The notes under the pieces: model-generated
Told to the model about the DNA's origin: nothing
Database searches by the model: none
The model's input: only the letters and a program-made list of their open reading frames with translations
From: Nocardia transvalensis
Lineage (GTDB): Bacteria; Actinomycetota; Actinomycetes; Mycobacteriales; Mycobacteriaceae
Direction of reading: 5' to 3'
Assembly (NCBI RefSeq): GCF_015477765.1
Contig: NZ_JADLQQ010000001.1
Span: forward strand, 835,196-899,195
Length of the DNA: 64,000 bases
Shown here: positions 8,229-19,900 of the stretch, one piece after another
How the letters are laid out: each line of letters starts with the position of its first letter
Numbering within the stretch: the stretch's first letter is position 1
Position numbers and translations under genes: made by a program

Positions 8229-8269
8229 GAGGCGGTGAGCCCTGGCCCGACGCGGGGGCTCACCGCCTC
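8229..8269. terminator. bidirectional hairpin terminator between convergent genes
   Basis: A 14-base arm, GAGGCGGTGAGCCC (8229-8242), is matched perfectly at 8256-8269 across a 13-base loop. It lies between the stop codons of the deacetylase (plus) and mntH (minus), so it can end both transcripts. Confidence 0.75.
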
Positions 8270-8290
8270 GGCGGCCAGTGACGGCGCGGC

Positions 8291-9541
8291 TCAGTTGCCG
8301 CCACCGGTGACTGTGAGGTAGATCAGCAGCAGGTTCAGGGCCGAGATGATGGCGGCGATCAGCCAGGCCAGCGCGGTCGTGGTGCGGCGGTTGACATCGG
8401 CGCCCATCAGGGTGCGGTCACTGGTGAAGCGCACCAACGGAATCAGCGCCAGCGGGATGCCGAACGACAGCACCACCTGGGACACGATCAGCGCGCGCGT
8501 CGGGTCGATGCCCACCGCCAGGATGACCAGCGCCGGAATCAGGGTGACCAGGCGGCGCAGCAGCAGCGGAATGCTCCGGCTCAGCAGGCCTTCCATGATC
8601 ATGGCACCGGCGTGCGCACCGACCGAGGTGGAGGCCAGGCCGGAGGCGAGCAGGCCGACCGCCAGCAGGAGCGCCGCGCCCGGGCCCAGCGCGTCCCGGA
8701 CCCCGGCGTGTGCGCCCTCGATGGAGTCGATATCGCGCCCGACCAAGGTGTGCGCCGCCATCAGCAGCATCGACAGATTCACCGCACCGGCGATCACCAT
8801 CGCGAGCCCGACGTCGATCCGGGTGATGCGCAGCAGCGTGCTGCGTGCCGTTCCGGGTTCGGGATGCCCGTGCCGGTCTCGTGCCAGTCCCGAATGCAGA
8901 TAGATCGCATGCGGCATCACCGTCGCGCCGATCATGGCCGCCGCCAGCAGCACACTCTCGGTGCCGTCGAAGCGCGGCGCCAGACCGCCCAGCGTGCCCG
9001 ACACCGACGGCGGTGAGATCACCACGCTGGCCATGAAACCGATCGCGATCACCGCCAGGAATCCGATGATGACCCGTTCGAACGGCTTCTGCCCGCGCCG
9101 GTTCTGCACGGTCAGCAACGCCATCGAGACGATGCCCGTGATGACGCCGCCGACCAGCAGCGGCAGATCGAACAGCAGGTTCAGCGCGATCGCACCGCCG
9201 ACCACCTCGGCCAGATCGGTCGCCATGGCCACCAACTCGGCCTGCGCCCAGTAGGCCAGGCGCACCGGACGGCTCGCGCGATCACGCACCACCTGCGGCA
9301 GCGTGCGCCCGGTGACCAACCCCAGCTTCGCCGACAGGAACTGCACCAGCGCGGCCATCGCATTGGCCATCACGATCACCCACACCAGCAGGTAGCCGTA
9401 CTGCGCACCCGCACTGATGTTGGAGGCGACGTTCCCCGGATCGACATAGGCAATGGCCGCCACGAAGGCGGGCCCGAGCAGCATCGCGGCCCCCCGCGCT
9501 CTCCGAAACGACGAACGGGGAAGTGCCACGGTGGTGCTCAT
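8291..9541 (-). CDS. mntH: NRAMP-family divalent metal (Mn2+/Fe2+) transporter
   Basis: A 416-residue membrane protein with about eleven hydrophobic helices. It carries the NRAMP metal-site motif DPGNVASN in the first helix (residues 34-41) and the MPHAIYLHS motif of the sixth helix (about 205-213), the two segments that coordinate manganese or iron in this family. It is a proton-coupled metal importer of the inner membrane. The ATG at 9541 has no ribosome site; a TAAAAT -10 element six bases before the start suggests a leaderless transcript. A palindrome beside that element may bind a metal-responsive repressor. It is monocistronic, with terminators on both sides. Confidence 0.93.
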   Translation of the reverse strand: MSTTVALPRSSFRRARGAAMLLGPAFVAAIAYVDPGNVASNISAGAQYGYLLVWVIVMANAMAALVQFLSAKLGLVTGRTLPQVVRDRASRPVRLAYWAQAELVAMATDLAEVVGGAIALNLLFDLPLLVGGVITGIVSMALLTVQNRRGQKPFERVIIGFLAVIAIGFMASVVISPPSVSGTLGGLAPRFDGTESVLLAAAMIGATVMPHAIYLHSGLARDRHGHPEPGTARSTLLRITRIDVGLAMVIAGAVNLSMLLMAAHTLVGRDIDSIEGAHAGVRDALGPGAALLLAVGLLASGLASTSVGAHAGAMIMEGLLSRSIPLLLRRLVTLIPALVILAVGIDPTRALIVSQVVLSFGIPLALIPLVRFTSDRTLMGADVNRRTTTALAWLIAAIISALNLLLIYLTVTGGGN

Positions 9542-9547
9542 GGCGAT

Positions 9548-9563
9548 ATTTTACGGGTACCCG
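9548..9563 (-). promoter_or_regulatory. mntH -10 element and overlapping palindrome
   Basis: On the minus strand TAAAAT (9553-9548) places transcription start at or next to the mntH ATG. The perfect palindrome CGGGTACCCG (9554-9563) abuts it. This position suits a repressor of the MntR/DtxR or Fur kind, but neither known consensus is clearly matched. Confidence 0.45.
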
Positions 9564-9635
9564 AACTTTTTGTTGAGAGGGACCGTGAAAGTGTGATCTC
9601 TTCAACGCGCGGTTCCGTGCGAGGTGCGGATACAG

Positions 9636-9669
9636 CACTGCCCCGGCCGCTGACGCGACCGGGGCAGTG
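9636..9669 (-). terminator. hairpin, second terminator downstream of the Ag85-like gene
   Basis: An 11-base arm, CACTGCCCCGG (9636-9646), pairs with 9659-9669 across a 12-base loop. It lies beyond the first hairpin, between the Ag85-like gene and mntH, and shields mntH from read-through. Confidence 0.6.
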
Positions 9670-9747
9670 AATCGAGACCTTAAGTCCCCCATGGTGGTTG
9701 CCCGCACGGCGGCATCTTCACTTGCCCGCCGGGCAATACTTCTCATT

Positions 9748-9779
9748 CCCTGTCCAGGCGCGTCAGCGCCTGGACAGGG
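9748..9779 (-). terminator. strong hairpin terminator of the Ag85-like gene
   Basis: Fourteen-base perfect arms (CCCTGTCCAGGCGC at 9748-9761, complement at 9766-9779) with a four-base loop GTCA, six bases past the stop codon of the minus-strand gene at 9786. There is no long T-run, as is usual for actinobacterial terminators. Confidence 0.8.
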
Positions 9780-9785
9780 TCTCGC

Positions 9786-10859
9786 TTACAGGCCCAGGCC
9801 GCGGGCGAGGACGGGCCAGGAGTTCATGAAGTCGTCTCGCCAGTAGCCCCAGGAGTGGGTGCCGGCGTTGCGGAAGTTGTAGGTGGCGGGGATGCCGAGG
9901 GAGTTCAGCTTGTTCTGCAGGTTGTGGGTGCAGAAGTTGGTGCCGGCCTCGATGACGCCGCCGATCACGATCTGGTTGCCCAGGCCGTAGGAACCGGGCA
10001 GGGCGTACTTGCCGTCGAGGGTGTCGTACTGGCCGGGCAGGCCGTTGCCGGAGGAGATGTAGAGGTCCACGCCGCGCAGCTTCTCGGCGTTGACGTACGG
10101 ATCGTTCTCCGCCCACGCCGGGTTGTCGTCGTCGCCGTACATGTTGGTGACGTCGCCGCCGCCCCACACGTTGACGGTCAGCTTCACGAATTCCCGGCCG
10201 ACCGGATCACTGGTCTGCGCGCAGCCGGAGTAGGCGGCGGCCGCCTTGTAGAGGCCGGGCTTGGCGATCGGCAGGTTCAGCACGGTGGTGCCCGAGGTGG
10301 ACAGGCCCGCGATGGCGTTCACGCCGTTGGTGCCCAGGGCGCCGTCGACCAGCGGCGGCAGTTCCTCGGTGAAGAAGGTCTTCCACTTGTTGCGGCCCAG
10401 GACCGGATCGTCCTTCAGCCAGTCGGTGTAGTAGCTCCACTTGCCGCCGATCACCTGCACGACGTTGACGTTCTTGTCGCCGAGGAAGCCGTTGACGATA
10501 TCGGTCTTCTTCACCCACGAGGCGTCGTCCTCGCCGCCACCCGCGCCGTTGAGCAGATACAGGACCGGGCGCGGCACCGAGGCGTCGGCCGGGCGCTGCA
10601 CGTCGACCGGGAAGGTCTCGTTCATCGCCGCCGAGTACACGTACAGCCGGATGTTGCGGTCGTCCTTGTAGGTCGCCTTGGTGATGTAGGACCCGTCGGG
10701 CGCCTTCGGGTCGGCCAGCAGACTCTTCGACGCGATGATCGGGTCGTCCGCCGAGGCGGTGGTTGCGCCGACTCCTGCGACGACGCCGGCGAGAACGCCT
10801 GTTGCCGCGAGCACCGCCGCAGCCCTGAGACCCCTACGCCGGAAGTGTCGACGAATCAA
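9786..10859 (-). CDS. secreted Ag85/mycolyltransferase-family esterase
   Basis: A 357-residue exported alpha/beta-hydrolase of the antigen 85 family. The N-terminus is a twin-arginine-rich signal (RRHFRRRG) with a hydrophobic core ending at an ASA-DD cleavage-type site near residue 37. The nucleophile lies in GLSTSGT (about 184-190), and GTHSWGYW near the C-terminus supplies the histidine in the same context as Ag85 HSWEYW. Ag85 enzymes transfer mycolates between trehalose esters and arabinogalactan; this supports a mycolic-acid-bearing host. The start appears to be TTG at 10859 behind a GAAGGTG ribosome site; an in-frame stop just upstream rules out a longer form. It follows NRPS-1 on the same strand after 71 bases with a weak hairpin between, so it is probably not part of the NRPS pathway. 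Confidence 0.9.
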   Translation of the reverse strand: MIRRHFRRRGLRAAAVLAATGVLAGVVAGVGATTASADDPIIASKSLLADPKAPDGSYITKATYKDDRNIRLYVYSAAMNETFPVDVQRPADASVPRPVLYLLNGAGGGEDDASWVKKTDIVNGFLGDKNVNVVQVIGGKWSYYTDWLKDDPVLGRNKWKTFFTEELPPLVDGALGTNGVNAIAGLSTSGTTVLNLPIAKPGLYKAAAAYSGCAQTSDPVGREFVKLTVNVWGGGDVTNMYGDDDNPAWAENDPYVNAEKLRGVDLYISSGNGLPGQYDTLDGKYALPGSYGLGNQIVIGGVIEAGTNFCTHNLQNKLNSLGIPATYNFRNAGTHSWGYWRDDFMNSWPVLARGLGL

Positions 10860-10899
10860 TGTTCACACCTTCGCTATCCGCTCGAATACCAGTTCAGCG

Positions 10900-10916
10900 C
10901 GGGCGGCGCTCGCCCG
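10900..10916 (-). terminator. weak hairpin after NRPS-1
   Basis: CGGGCG-GCGCT-CGCCCG sits 15 bases past the NRPS-1 stop codon, before the Ag85-like gene. The short six-base stem makes a terminator role plausible but unproven. Confidence 0.35.
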
Positions 10917-10930
10917 ACCCTACGGTCTGT

Positions 10931-13900
10931 CTAGTCGTCTGACCAATGCCCGCTGTTACGTGACGCTCGCCCCATCATGCCATCGGCTGTGCGCGCCGAC
11001 TCGGTGGCCAGCAGGCGTGCCAGCTGCGGGCCGAGTTCGGCGAACGCCTCCGGTGAGGTCATCTGATCGTGGCTCGCGCCGACCGGATGGTCGGCGATAT
11101 CGCCGTCGATGTGGTCGCGCCAGTTCTGCGCCGCGGCCTCGTGGCCCTGGGCGCTGAAGTAGTCGAGCCGTCCCCGGAACACAGCGGGCCGATACTCGGC
11201 GATCAGTTCGGCCGAGCGCACCGCGCTGCGATAGATGCGGCGCACCCGGTCGGGGGTGAGCACGGCCATATCCGCCGGGATCGTGGCATGCAGCGCGGCC
11301 ACCGCCTCGTCGCTGAGCTCGTGGATGTCGCCGTCGCCGACCAGTGCCTCGGCCCCGATGCCGATCTCGGCCAGGGCTTCGCGGATCGCGGCCCGGAAGT
11401 CGGTGACATCGATATCGGGATGGCTGTCGAGCATGGCCAGCAGCGCGACCTGTTCCCCGTCGGCCTGCAGCGCGGTGGCGACGGCATGGGCGAGCACACC
11501 ACCGAGAGACCAGCCGAGCAGCCGGTAGGGGCTGTGCGGCTGCACCGCACGAATTTCGGCGACGTAGCGGGCGGCCATCTCCTCGAGCGACCCCGGCAGG
11601 TAGCCGTCCTCCGACAGCGCGGGCGACTGCAGGCCCACGATGGGCCGGTCCTCGACGTAGCGGGCCAGACCGGAATAGCACCAGGACAGGCCGTACATCG
11701 GATGGATGCAGAACAGCGGCTCGCCGTCGCCGTCGGCGCGAATCGGCAGCAGCACCCCGAGCGCGGCATCGGAATCCTGATCGAAATCGTGCTCGGAGGC
11801 CAGGGCGGCGAGGATGCGCTGCGACAGCGCCGCGACCGTGGCACCGGTGAAGAACCACTGCACCCGCACCTCGGCGCCGATGACCGCGCGCAACCGGCTG
11901 ACCGCGCGGGTCGCGATCAGCGAGTTGCCGCCGAGGTCGAAGAAGTCGTCGTTCAGGCCGACGCGGTCGACGCCGAGCACCTCGGTGAACACCTCGGCGA
12001 CGGTCTGCTCCAGCGGAGTGGACGGGGCGCGGTAGGGGCGGCCGGAGAACTGCGGCACCGGCAGCGCCTTGCGGTCGAGTTTCCCGCTGGCATTGAGCGG
12101 CAGCTCGGCCAGCACCACGACCGCGGCCGGAATCATGTAGCCGGGCAGCGACCCTCGTGCACGGTCGAGCAGATCGGCCTCATCGATGGTCGCTCCCGGG
12201 TGCGGGACGACATGGGCGACCAGGCGATCACCGGAGTTGCCGCGCACCAGCGAGACCACCGCGTGACGGACCGAATCGTGGTCGGCGAGCACGGCTTCGA
12301 TCTCGCCGAGCTCGATCCGCTGCCCGCGCAGCTTGACCTGGAAGTCGCTGCGGCCCAGGTATTCCAGCACGCCGTCGCGCCAGCGGACGATATCGCCGGT
12401 GCGGTACAGGCGTTCCCCGTTCTGATGCGCCACGAAACGTTCCGCCGTGAGCGCCGGGGCACCGAGATATCCGCGCGCCAATTGCACACCGGCGACATAC
12501 AGTTCGCCCGGCGCGCCCGGCGGCACCGGCCGCAGCTGCCGATCCAGGACATGCACGCGGGTGTTGGCCACCGGCACACCGATCGGCACCGCACCGGCGA
12601 CCGCGCCGCGCACCGGATGGTAGGTGACCACCGTCGCCTCGGCCGGGCCGTACCAGTTCACCAGTTCGGCGTGTTCGAGCAGCGCGGCGAACGCCGCCGC
12701 GGTGTCACCCGACAGCGCCTCACCCGCCGCGAACACCCGCCGCAGCGACGGGAGGCCCTGGTTCACAGCAGGATTGGCGGCCGGATCGAGGAAGGCATCC
12801 AGCATCGAGGGCACGAAATGCACCGTGCTGACCGACTTCTGCTCGATCAGTCGCGACAGGTAGGCCGGGTCGCGGTGGCCGTCGGGTTCGGCGACCACGA
12901 TCGCGGCACCGGTCTGCAAGGGCCAGAACAGCTCCCAGGTGGAGATGTCGAAGGTGATCGGGGTCTTGTGCAGCACCACGTCGCCGGTGTCGTGCGGATG
13001 GATGCGCTGCGCCCACCGGAACTGGTTGGCCATCTGCCGGTGCGTGATCGCCACCCCCTTGGGGCGGCCGGTGGAGCCGGAGGTGTGGATCACGTAGGCG
13101 ATGGTGTCGGGGCGTACGCGGGCGGGTGCCGTCATTCCGGACCTCGCGAGAGGAGCGAGCGCATCCACCTCGATCACCGTTGTGCCCGTAGCGGTTTCGA
13201 AACCGTCGCGGCTGGTCGTCAGCACGCACACCGGCTTCGCGTTGGTGAGGACGAACTCGTTGCGGTCGGTCGGATGGTCCGGATCGACCGGCACGTAGCC
13301 GCCGCCCGCGCGCAGGACCGCGTAGATGGCGACGACGAGGTCGATCGAGCGCCGCATCGCCACGGCCACCAGGGCCTCCGGCGCCACGCCGCGGGCGATC
13401 AAGGCCTCGGCCAGGGCCCGGGAGCGGGCGTCGAGTTCGCGATAGCTGAGCGTGATGTCGCCGAAGTGCACCGCGGGCGCCTGCGGGGTGCGGGCGACCT
13501 GGGCGTCGAACAGCGTCAGCAGGGTGGCGTCGTCGAGCAGCTCCGGAAGATCGGTGGCGTTGTAGGCGGACAGTTCGGCGCGTTCGCCGGCCAGCAGCGC
13601 ATCCACCTCGGCGACACGGGCCTGCGGGGTGGCTGTGAAGCGCCCGATGAGTGCCGAAAGCCGCTGCGCCAGTGCGTGTGCGGTGTTTTCGTCGAAGACG
13701 TCGCGCAGGTACTTCAGCGATACCCGCAGCTGGTTGTCCAGCACCACCATCACGGTCACCGGATAGTGGGTGCCGTTGACCGAGCCCACGCCGGTGACGT
13801 GCATGCCGTCGATCGCGCTGGCCCGGTCCAGGCCCTCGCGGTCGACCGGGAAGGATTCGAACACGACCAGGGAGTCGAAAAGGCCCTCCACGCCGACGGT

Positions 13901-16900
13901 TTCCTGGATATCGCTCAGGCCCAGGTAGTGGTGATCGAGCAGATCCGCCTGTTCGGCCTGCAGCTGACGCAGCAGCCCGGCCAGGGTGTCGGTGGCGTTC
14001 AGGCGCACCCGCACGGGAATGGCATTGAGGAACAGGCCCACCATCGTCTCCACCCCCGGCAGCTGCGGCGGACGACCGGAGACCGTGGCGCCGAACACCA
14101 CGTCGTCGCGGTCGACGCTGCGGCCGATGAGCATGCCCCACGCCGCCTGCACCACGGTGTTCACCGTGACGCCCAGGCGCGACGCCAGCCGGGTCAGCGC
14201 GGTGGTGTCGGCCACCGACAGCTCGAAGCCGACTTCGCCCACGCCCGCGGAGATTTCGCGGCCGGGATCGACCGGAGCCAGCGGGGTCGGCTCGTCGATA
14301 CCGGCCAGCGCGTCCCGCCAGGCGGCGCGCGCGGCCGCCGGATCCTGCGCCACCAGCCAGGCCAGATAGTCGCCGTAGGAGCGGACCTCCGGCAGGTGCC
14401 GCGACCGCGGTCCCAGCGCGTACAGGGTGAGCAGATCCTGCATCAGCAGCGGCATGGACCAGCCGTCGATGAGGATGTGGTGGCTGGTCACCAGCAATCG
14501 CCAGGCCTCGGGCGCGGTGCGGATCAGCGCGAACCGCAGCAGCGGCGCGGTGCGCATATCGAAGCGGTCGGCGTAGTCGGCGGCCTCGAATCGCGCCGCC
14601 TCGGCCCGCGCGACGTCCGGCTCCAGATGGGTGAGATCGATACTGCGCCAGGGCACCTCGACCGGATCGAGGACCACCTGAACCGGATTCCCCTCGGTGT
14701 CCTCGGCGAAGGCGACCCGCAGATTGTCGTGGCGATCGAGGACCGCCTGGGCGGCATCGCGCAGTCGCCGCTCGTCCACCGCACCGTTCAGATCGAGGGT
14801 GAACTGCGTGGTGTAGACGTCGACCGAGGCGTCGGCGAGCAGGGCGTGGAACAGCATGCCCGACTGCAGCGGCGTCACCGGCCAGGCGTCGGCCAGGGTC
14901 GGGTAGGTCCGGTGGAGACGATCGATATCGGCCTGCGACAGCCGCAGCAGCGGGAAGTCGGACGGGGTGAATCCGCCCGCATCCGGATGCGTGCCGTGTT
15001 CGGCCAGTCCGCCCAGCGCCCGAACCCAGTGCCCGGCAATCTCTTTCACCTGTTCGACATCGAGAACCGAGGCGGCGTAGTCGAAGCGGGCCAGCAGGCC
15101 GTCCTCGGTGGCGTCGACGGTGATGTCCAGCACCAGGTCGGCGGCCGGGGTGTCGGGATAGGCGTGGGCCGGACGCAGGTCGCGGTAGCGCAGTGCGGCC
15201 CGGCCGTGTGCCAGCGCCGCCAGGGCGTCGGCGGTGGCCGAATTCAGATAGCGCAGCAGACCGTACCCGACGCCGTGATCGGGCACCGCCCGACGCAGCT
15301 CCTTGACCTGGGCGATGGCGCGACCGGCCGCGGGACCGCCGACGAGGGCATCGTCGAGGTCGACGCCGTCGAGGTCGAGCACCAGCGGGAAGGTGGCGGT
15401 GAAACCGCCCACGGTGGCATCGGATTCGGGTCCCGCCACGCTCCGGCCGTCGGCGGCCAGCTGCACCACCGGGCCGAGCAGTTCGGCGGCCGAACCCCGC
15501 ATCGACGGCTCCGACGCCAGCGCGAAGGCCGTGAGGAGGATGTCCTCGATGGTGGCGTGGTAGGCGTCGGCGACCGCGCCCACCGCCGTGGCGCCCTCGG
15601 CGGTGATGACCAGCGACACCCGGCCGCGGTGCGTCAGGTCCGCGCCGTCGATCGGTGTTTCGGCGGGGACGCCGGCCAGATGTCGCTGCCACCAGGCCAA
15701 TTCGGCGACGGTGGCGTCGTCGGCCGCGCGGGCCGCCAACGCCCGGGCCACGCCGACCGGGCCCGCGTCGACCGCGGCCCGCGTGGCATGGCCGCCGGAC
15801 CACGCCGCCGACAGTTCGTCGACGATGATGCGCCAGGAGGCGTCGTCGACGAGCACGCCGTTGGCGACCACGACGAGGCTGGTCGGGATGTCGTCCGCAC
15901 CGTCCGGCTCGGTCGGCGCGATGAGGGCGAAGCCGATATTGCGGCCTGCGAACGGGTCGAGTTCGGCGGTCAGGGCGCGCAGCGCGACCTCGGCGGTGTC
16001 CGGGGCGGGCACGAACTGCCGCACCAGAGCCCGTGCCGGTTCGTCCGGAATCACCAGGCGCACTTCGGGGTTCGTACCACCGGTCGGCGCAGCCGCGGCG
16101 GGCACGGCGCGCTGCGGCACCGATGCGACGGGCAGCAGCCGGGTGCTGGTGTCCGTGACGACGGGCAGGATCTGGGTCTTGGCCTCCGACCAGTCGAGAG
16201 AGAAGTCGGAATCGTCATCCACAGCGGTCGCCGAGGGCATGATGACGCCGTCGCCGTTGATCGCGCCCGCCACCGGCAGGAATTGCGTGCGAGCGTCCGC
16301 TACGGCAGAGGCGGCGGAGGCCTCGTCCTCTTCGGCGGCATCGCGGAGTCGGCTCACGGCGTTCGGCACCGGCAAGAATTGCGTCGGCGCATGGGCAACC
16401 GCGAAATCGTCCTCGTCGGTGCCCGCCGACGCCGTGGTGGAACCACCGTGCACCGGGAGGAACTGGGTGGGAGCGTGCGCAACCGCGAAATCCTCGCTGT
16501 CCGGCCCGGTCGCGGTTGCCGCGCCGGCATCGACCCCCGAGCCCTCGCTGCTCGCTACGGTCGCCTTGTCGGCATCCGCGGGCACCTCGACGGTTTCCAG
16601 ATGGGCCGACAGCATCGGGTGGCGGTCGAGCACCGACTGGACGGCCGCACGCACTCGATCCGGTGCGCAGTCGCTCGGGATGTCGAGGGCGATGGCTCGG
16701 ATGTCGCGAGCGGATGGGTCGATGCACAGCAGACGGGCGGCCATCGGGGGCAGCGGCAACGGTCCCGCGGGGACCTGTTCGGCCGGTGCCGTCTCCACCG
16801 TCGCGGCGCGGGCCAGCGCCTCGACCGTGCGGGATTCGAAGACGTCGCGCGGGGTGAAGTGCACGCCGCGTGCCCGGGCCCGCGACACCACCTGGATGGA

Positions 16901-19900
16901 CACGATGCTGTCGCCACCCAGCGCGAAGAAGTCGTCGTCCAGGCCGACCCGGTCGATGCCGAGCACCTCGCCGATGACCTCGGCGACGGTCTGTTCGGCC
17001 GCGGACTGCGGCGCCCGGTAGTCCTTCGTCTCCAGCACCGGTGCGGGCAGCGCCTTGCGATCGAGCTTGCCGACCGGGGTCAGCGGGATCTCCTCCAGCA
17101 CGACGATCGCGGTGGGCACCATGTATTCCGGCAGCGTGCGGGCCAATTCCGCGGTGAGCGCGGCGGTATCGAGCGTCGCGCCCGCGGCCGGACGCACATA
17201 CGACACCAGAATCGTTGCGCCCGTGTCGGTGTCCCGGCCGACGGTGACGGCGAAGTCCACCCCCGGCTGCGCGGTGAGCGCGCTGTCGATCTCGCCCAGT
17301 TCGATCCGGAACCCGCGCACCTTGACCTGGAAGTCGTTGCGGCCCACATACTCCACGACTGCCTCGCCGCGCCGCCAGCGCACCACGTCGCCGGTCCGGT
17401 ACAACCGCTCCCCCGGCTCGCCGTAAGGATCGGCGACGAACCGGGCCGCGGTGAGGCCGGGGCGGTCGTGGTAGCCGCGGGCCAGCTGGATGCCGCCCAG
17501 ATACAGTTCGCCCGCGACGCCTTCGGGCACCGGCCGCAGCCGCGCATCCAGGATCAGCGCCCGCATACCGCGGATCGGGCCGCCGATGGTGACCGCGTCG
17601 CCCGGCGTCAGCGGATCGCTGATATTGGTCATGATGGTGGTCTCGGTCGGGCCGTACCCGTTGTGGAAGCGGCGCCCCGAACCGTCTTGCGCGCCACCCC
17701 ATTTCGCGACCAGGTCGGCGGGGACGGCTTCGCCGCCGGCGACGATCACCTGCATGTCGATGAGCGCATCCGGGTCGAGCGAGGCCAGCACCGACGGGGT
17801 GATGAAGGCGTGGGTGGCGCCCTCGCGCCGGATCAGATCCGACAGTTCCTCGCCGCCGAAGGTGCGCGGCGGCACCAGCACCAGCGTGCCGCCCGCGCCG
17901 ATGGCGAGCAGCAGCTCCAGCATCGAGGCGTCGAACGACGGGGAGGCGAAGGCCAGCGCCCGCGACGTGTGGTCGAGGCGATAGCGTTCGACCTGTTCGG
18001 CGCTGAAGTTGGCCAGACCGGCGTGGGTGACCACGACGCCCTTGGGCAGTCCGGTGGAGCCGGAGGTGTAGATGACGTAGGCGGCGTTGGCGGGCCGCAG
18101 CACGCCGAGGCGTTCGTCGTCGGAAATCGGTTCGCCCGACAGCGCGTCGACGTCGTAGGCGAATTCCGGTGTGTCGAGCACGATCCAGCCGCCGGACACC
18201 TCGGGCAGGTCCGCGACCACCGAGCGGAGCGTCACGCCCAGCGATGCCCGCGAATCGGCGACCATGTGGGCGATGCGGTCGGCCGGATAGGTCGGATCGA
18301 CCGGTACGAATGCGGCACCGGCCTTGGTGACCGACCACAGCGTGACGACCGCCTCGATCGAGCGCGGAATGGCCACGGCCACCAGCACATCCGGTCCGGC
18401 GCCGAGTTCGATGAGCCGGCGGGCCAGTTTCGAGGAGGCGAGGTCGAGCTGGGTGTAGGTGTAGCTGCGGCCGTTGATGACCACGGCCGGGCCGTCCGGA
18501 TTGGCGGCCACCGCGTCGGCCATCAGCTCCGGCAGGGTGCGCGGCGGCGCCGCGGGGGCGCCGGTCCGGTGCACCAGGTCGGCGCGCTCGGAGTCGTCGA
18601 GAATCTCCAGGTCACCGACCGCGGTGGTGGGGGCGGCGGCGACAGCGGCCAGGAGGCGACGGAACTGGAGACTCAGGCGCTCGACGGTGGACGCGTCGAA
18701 AAGATCTCGGGCGTAGGTGAATTCGGCCGCCAACCCGGCTTCCGCACCGTCGGCGGTGCGCTGTTCGCGCATGGTCAGCAGCAGATCGAATTTGGCGGTG
18801 TCGGCGGCCGGGTCGAGGGCGGTGAAGCTCAGACCCGGCAGTTCGAAGCTGGTGGCGGCCAGATTCTCGAACGACAGCGCCACCTGGAACAGCGGATGCC
18901 GCGCGGCCGAACGTTCTGGATCCAGCGCCTCCACCAGCCGTTCGAACGGGATGTCGGCGTGGGCGAAGGCGCGCAGATCGGTTTCCCGATTGGCGGCCAG
19001 CAGCTCGGTGAACGACAGCCCGGCCTCGACGCGGCTGCGCAGCACCAGGGTGTTGACGAACATGCCGATCAGATCGTCGAGTTCGGCCTCGCCGCGGCCC
19101 GCGATCGGGGTGCCGATCGCGATGTCGTCGGTGCCCGACATGCGCGCCAGGAATACCGCCAGGGCGGTGTGCACGACCATGAACAGCGTCGCGTTGTTAC
19201 GGCGGGCGAGTTCGGCCAGGGCGCCGTGCACCTCGGCGTCGACCACGAAGTCGGTCTTGCCGCCGGCGAAGGATTGCGCGAGCGGGCGCGGGCGGTCGGC
19301 AGGCAGCGTGATCTCGTCGGGTAGGTCGGCGAGTTCGGTTGTCCAGTAGGACAACTGGGCCCCGGCGATCGAGGACGGATCGTTCTCGTCGCCGAGGACC
19401 TCCCGCTGCCACAGCGCGTAATCCGCATACTGCAGCGGTAGCGGCGCCCAGGCCGGTGCCACACCGCCGGAGCGGGCGACATAGGCGAGCATCAGATCGC
19501 GGGTCAGCGGACCCATCGACCAGCCGTCTGCGGCGATGTGATGGGCGACGAAGACCAGCACGAATTCGGTGGCGCCGAGCTGGAACAGGCGAATCCGGAA
19601 CGGGATCTCGGTGGTGACGTCGAAGCCGGTGGCGACCAGGCGGCCGACCTCGTGGGCGACGCGTTCCTCTCCGATCGCGGTGGGCGCCAGGTCGATCGGG
19701 ACCTCGGCGGGCGACAACACCTGCTGCACCGGGCCTTCGGCCGTCTCGGGATAGATCGTGCGCAGGATCTCGTGCCGGGCAACGAGATCGGCGACGGCCT
19801 CGTGCAGGGCGGACACGTCGAGGGTGCCCGACAGCCGGATGGCGGCCGGGATGTTGTAGACCGCTGCGGCCGTATCGAATTGGTTGAGGAACCACATCCG

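Noticed and set aside
9282..9746. 154-codon minus-strand frame spanning the start of mntH
   Set aside because: Its downstream half is an out-of-frame reading of mntH and its upstream half crosses the mntH promoter and a terminator hairpin.
12720..15803. 1027-codon minus-strand frame within NRPS-1
   Set aside because: A frame-shifted reading of the same NRPS coding sequence (HRR/GRR-rich), with no motif of its own.
11069..19324. 2751-codon open frame on the plus strand opposite NRPS-1
   Set aside because: It is the antisense shadow of the high-GC NRPS coding strand. The translation is Arg/Gly/His-rich with no domain, while the minus strand shows continuous NRPS motifs. The same applies to 23891-28183, 28556-30808, 36920-39307 and 41100-45002.
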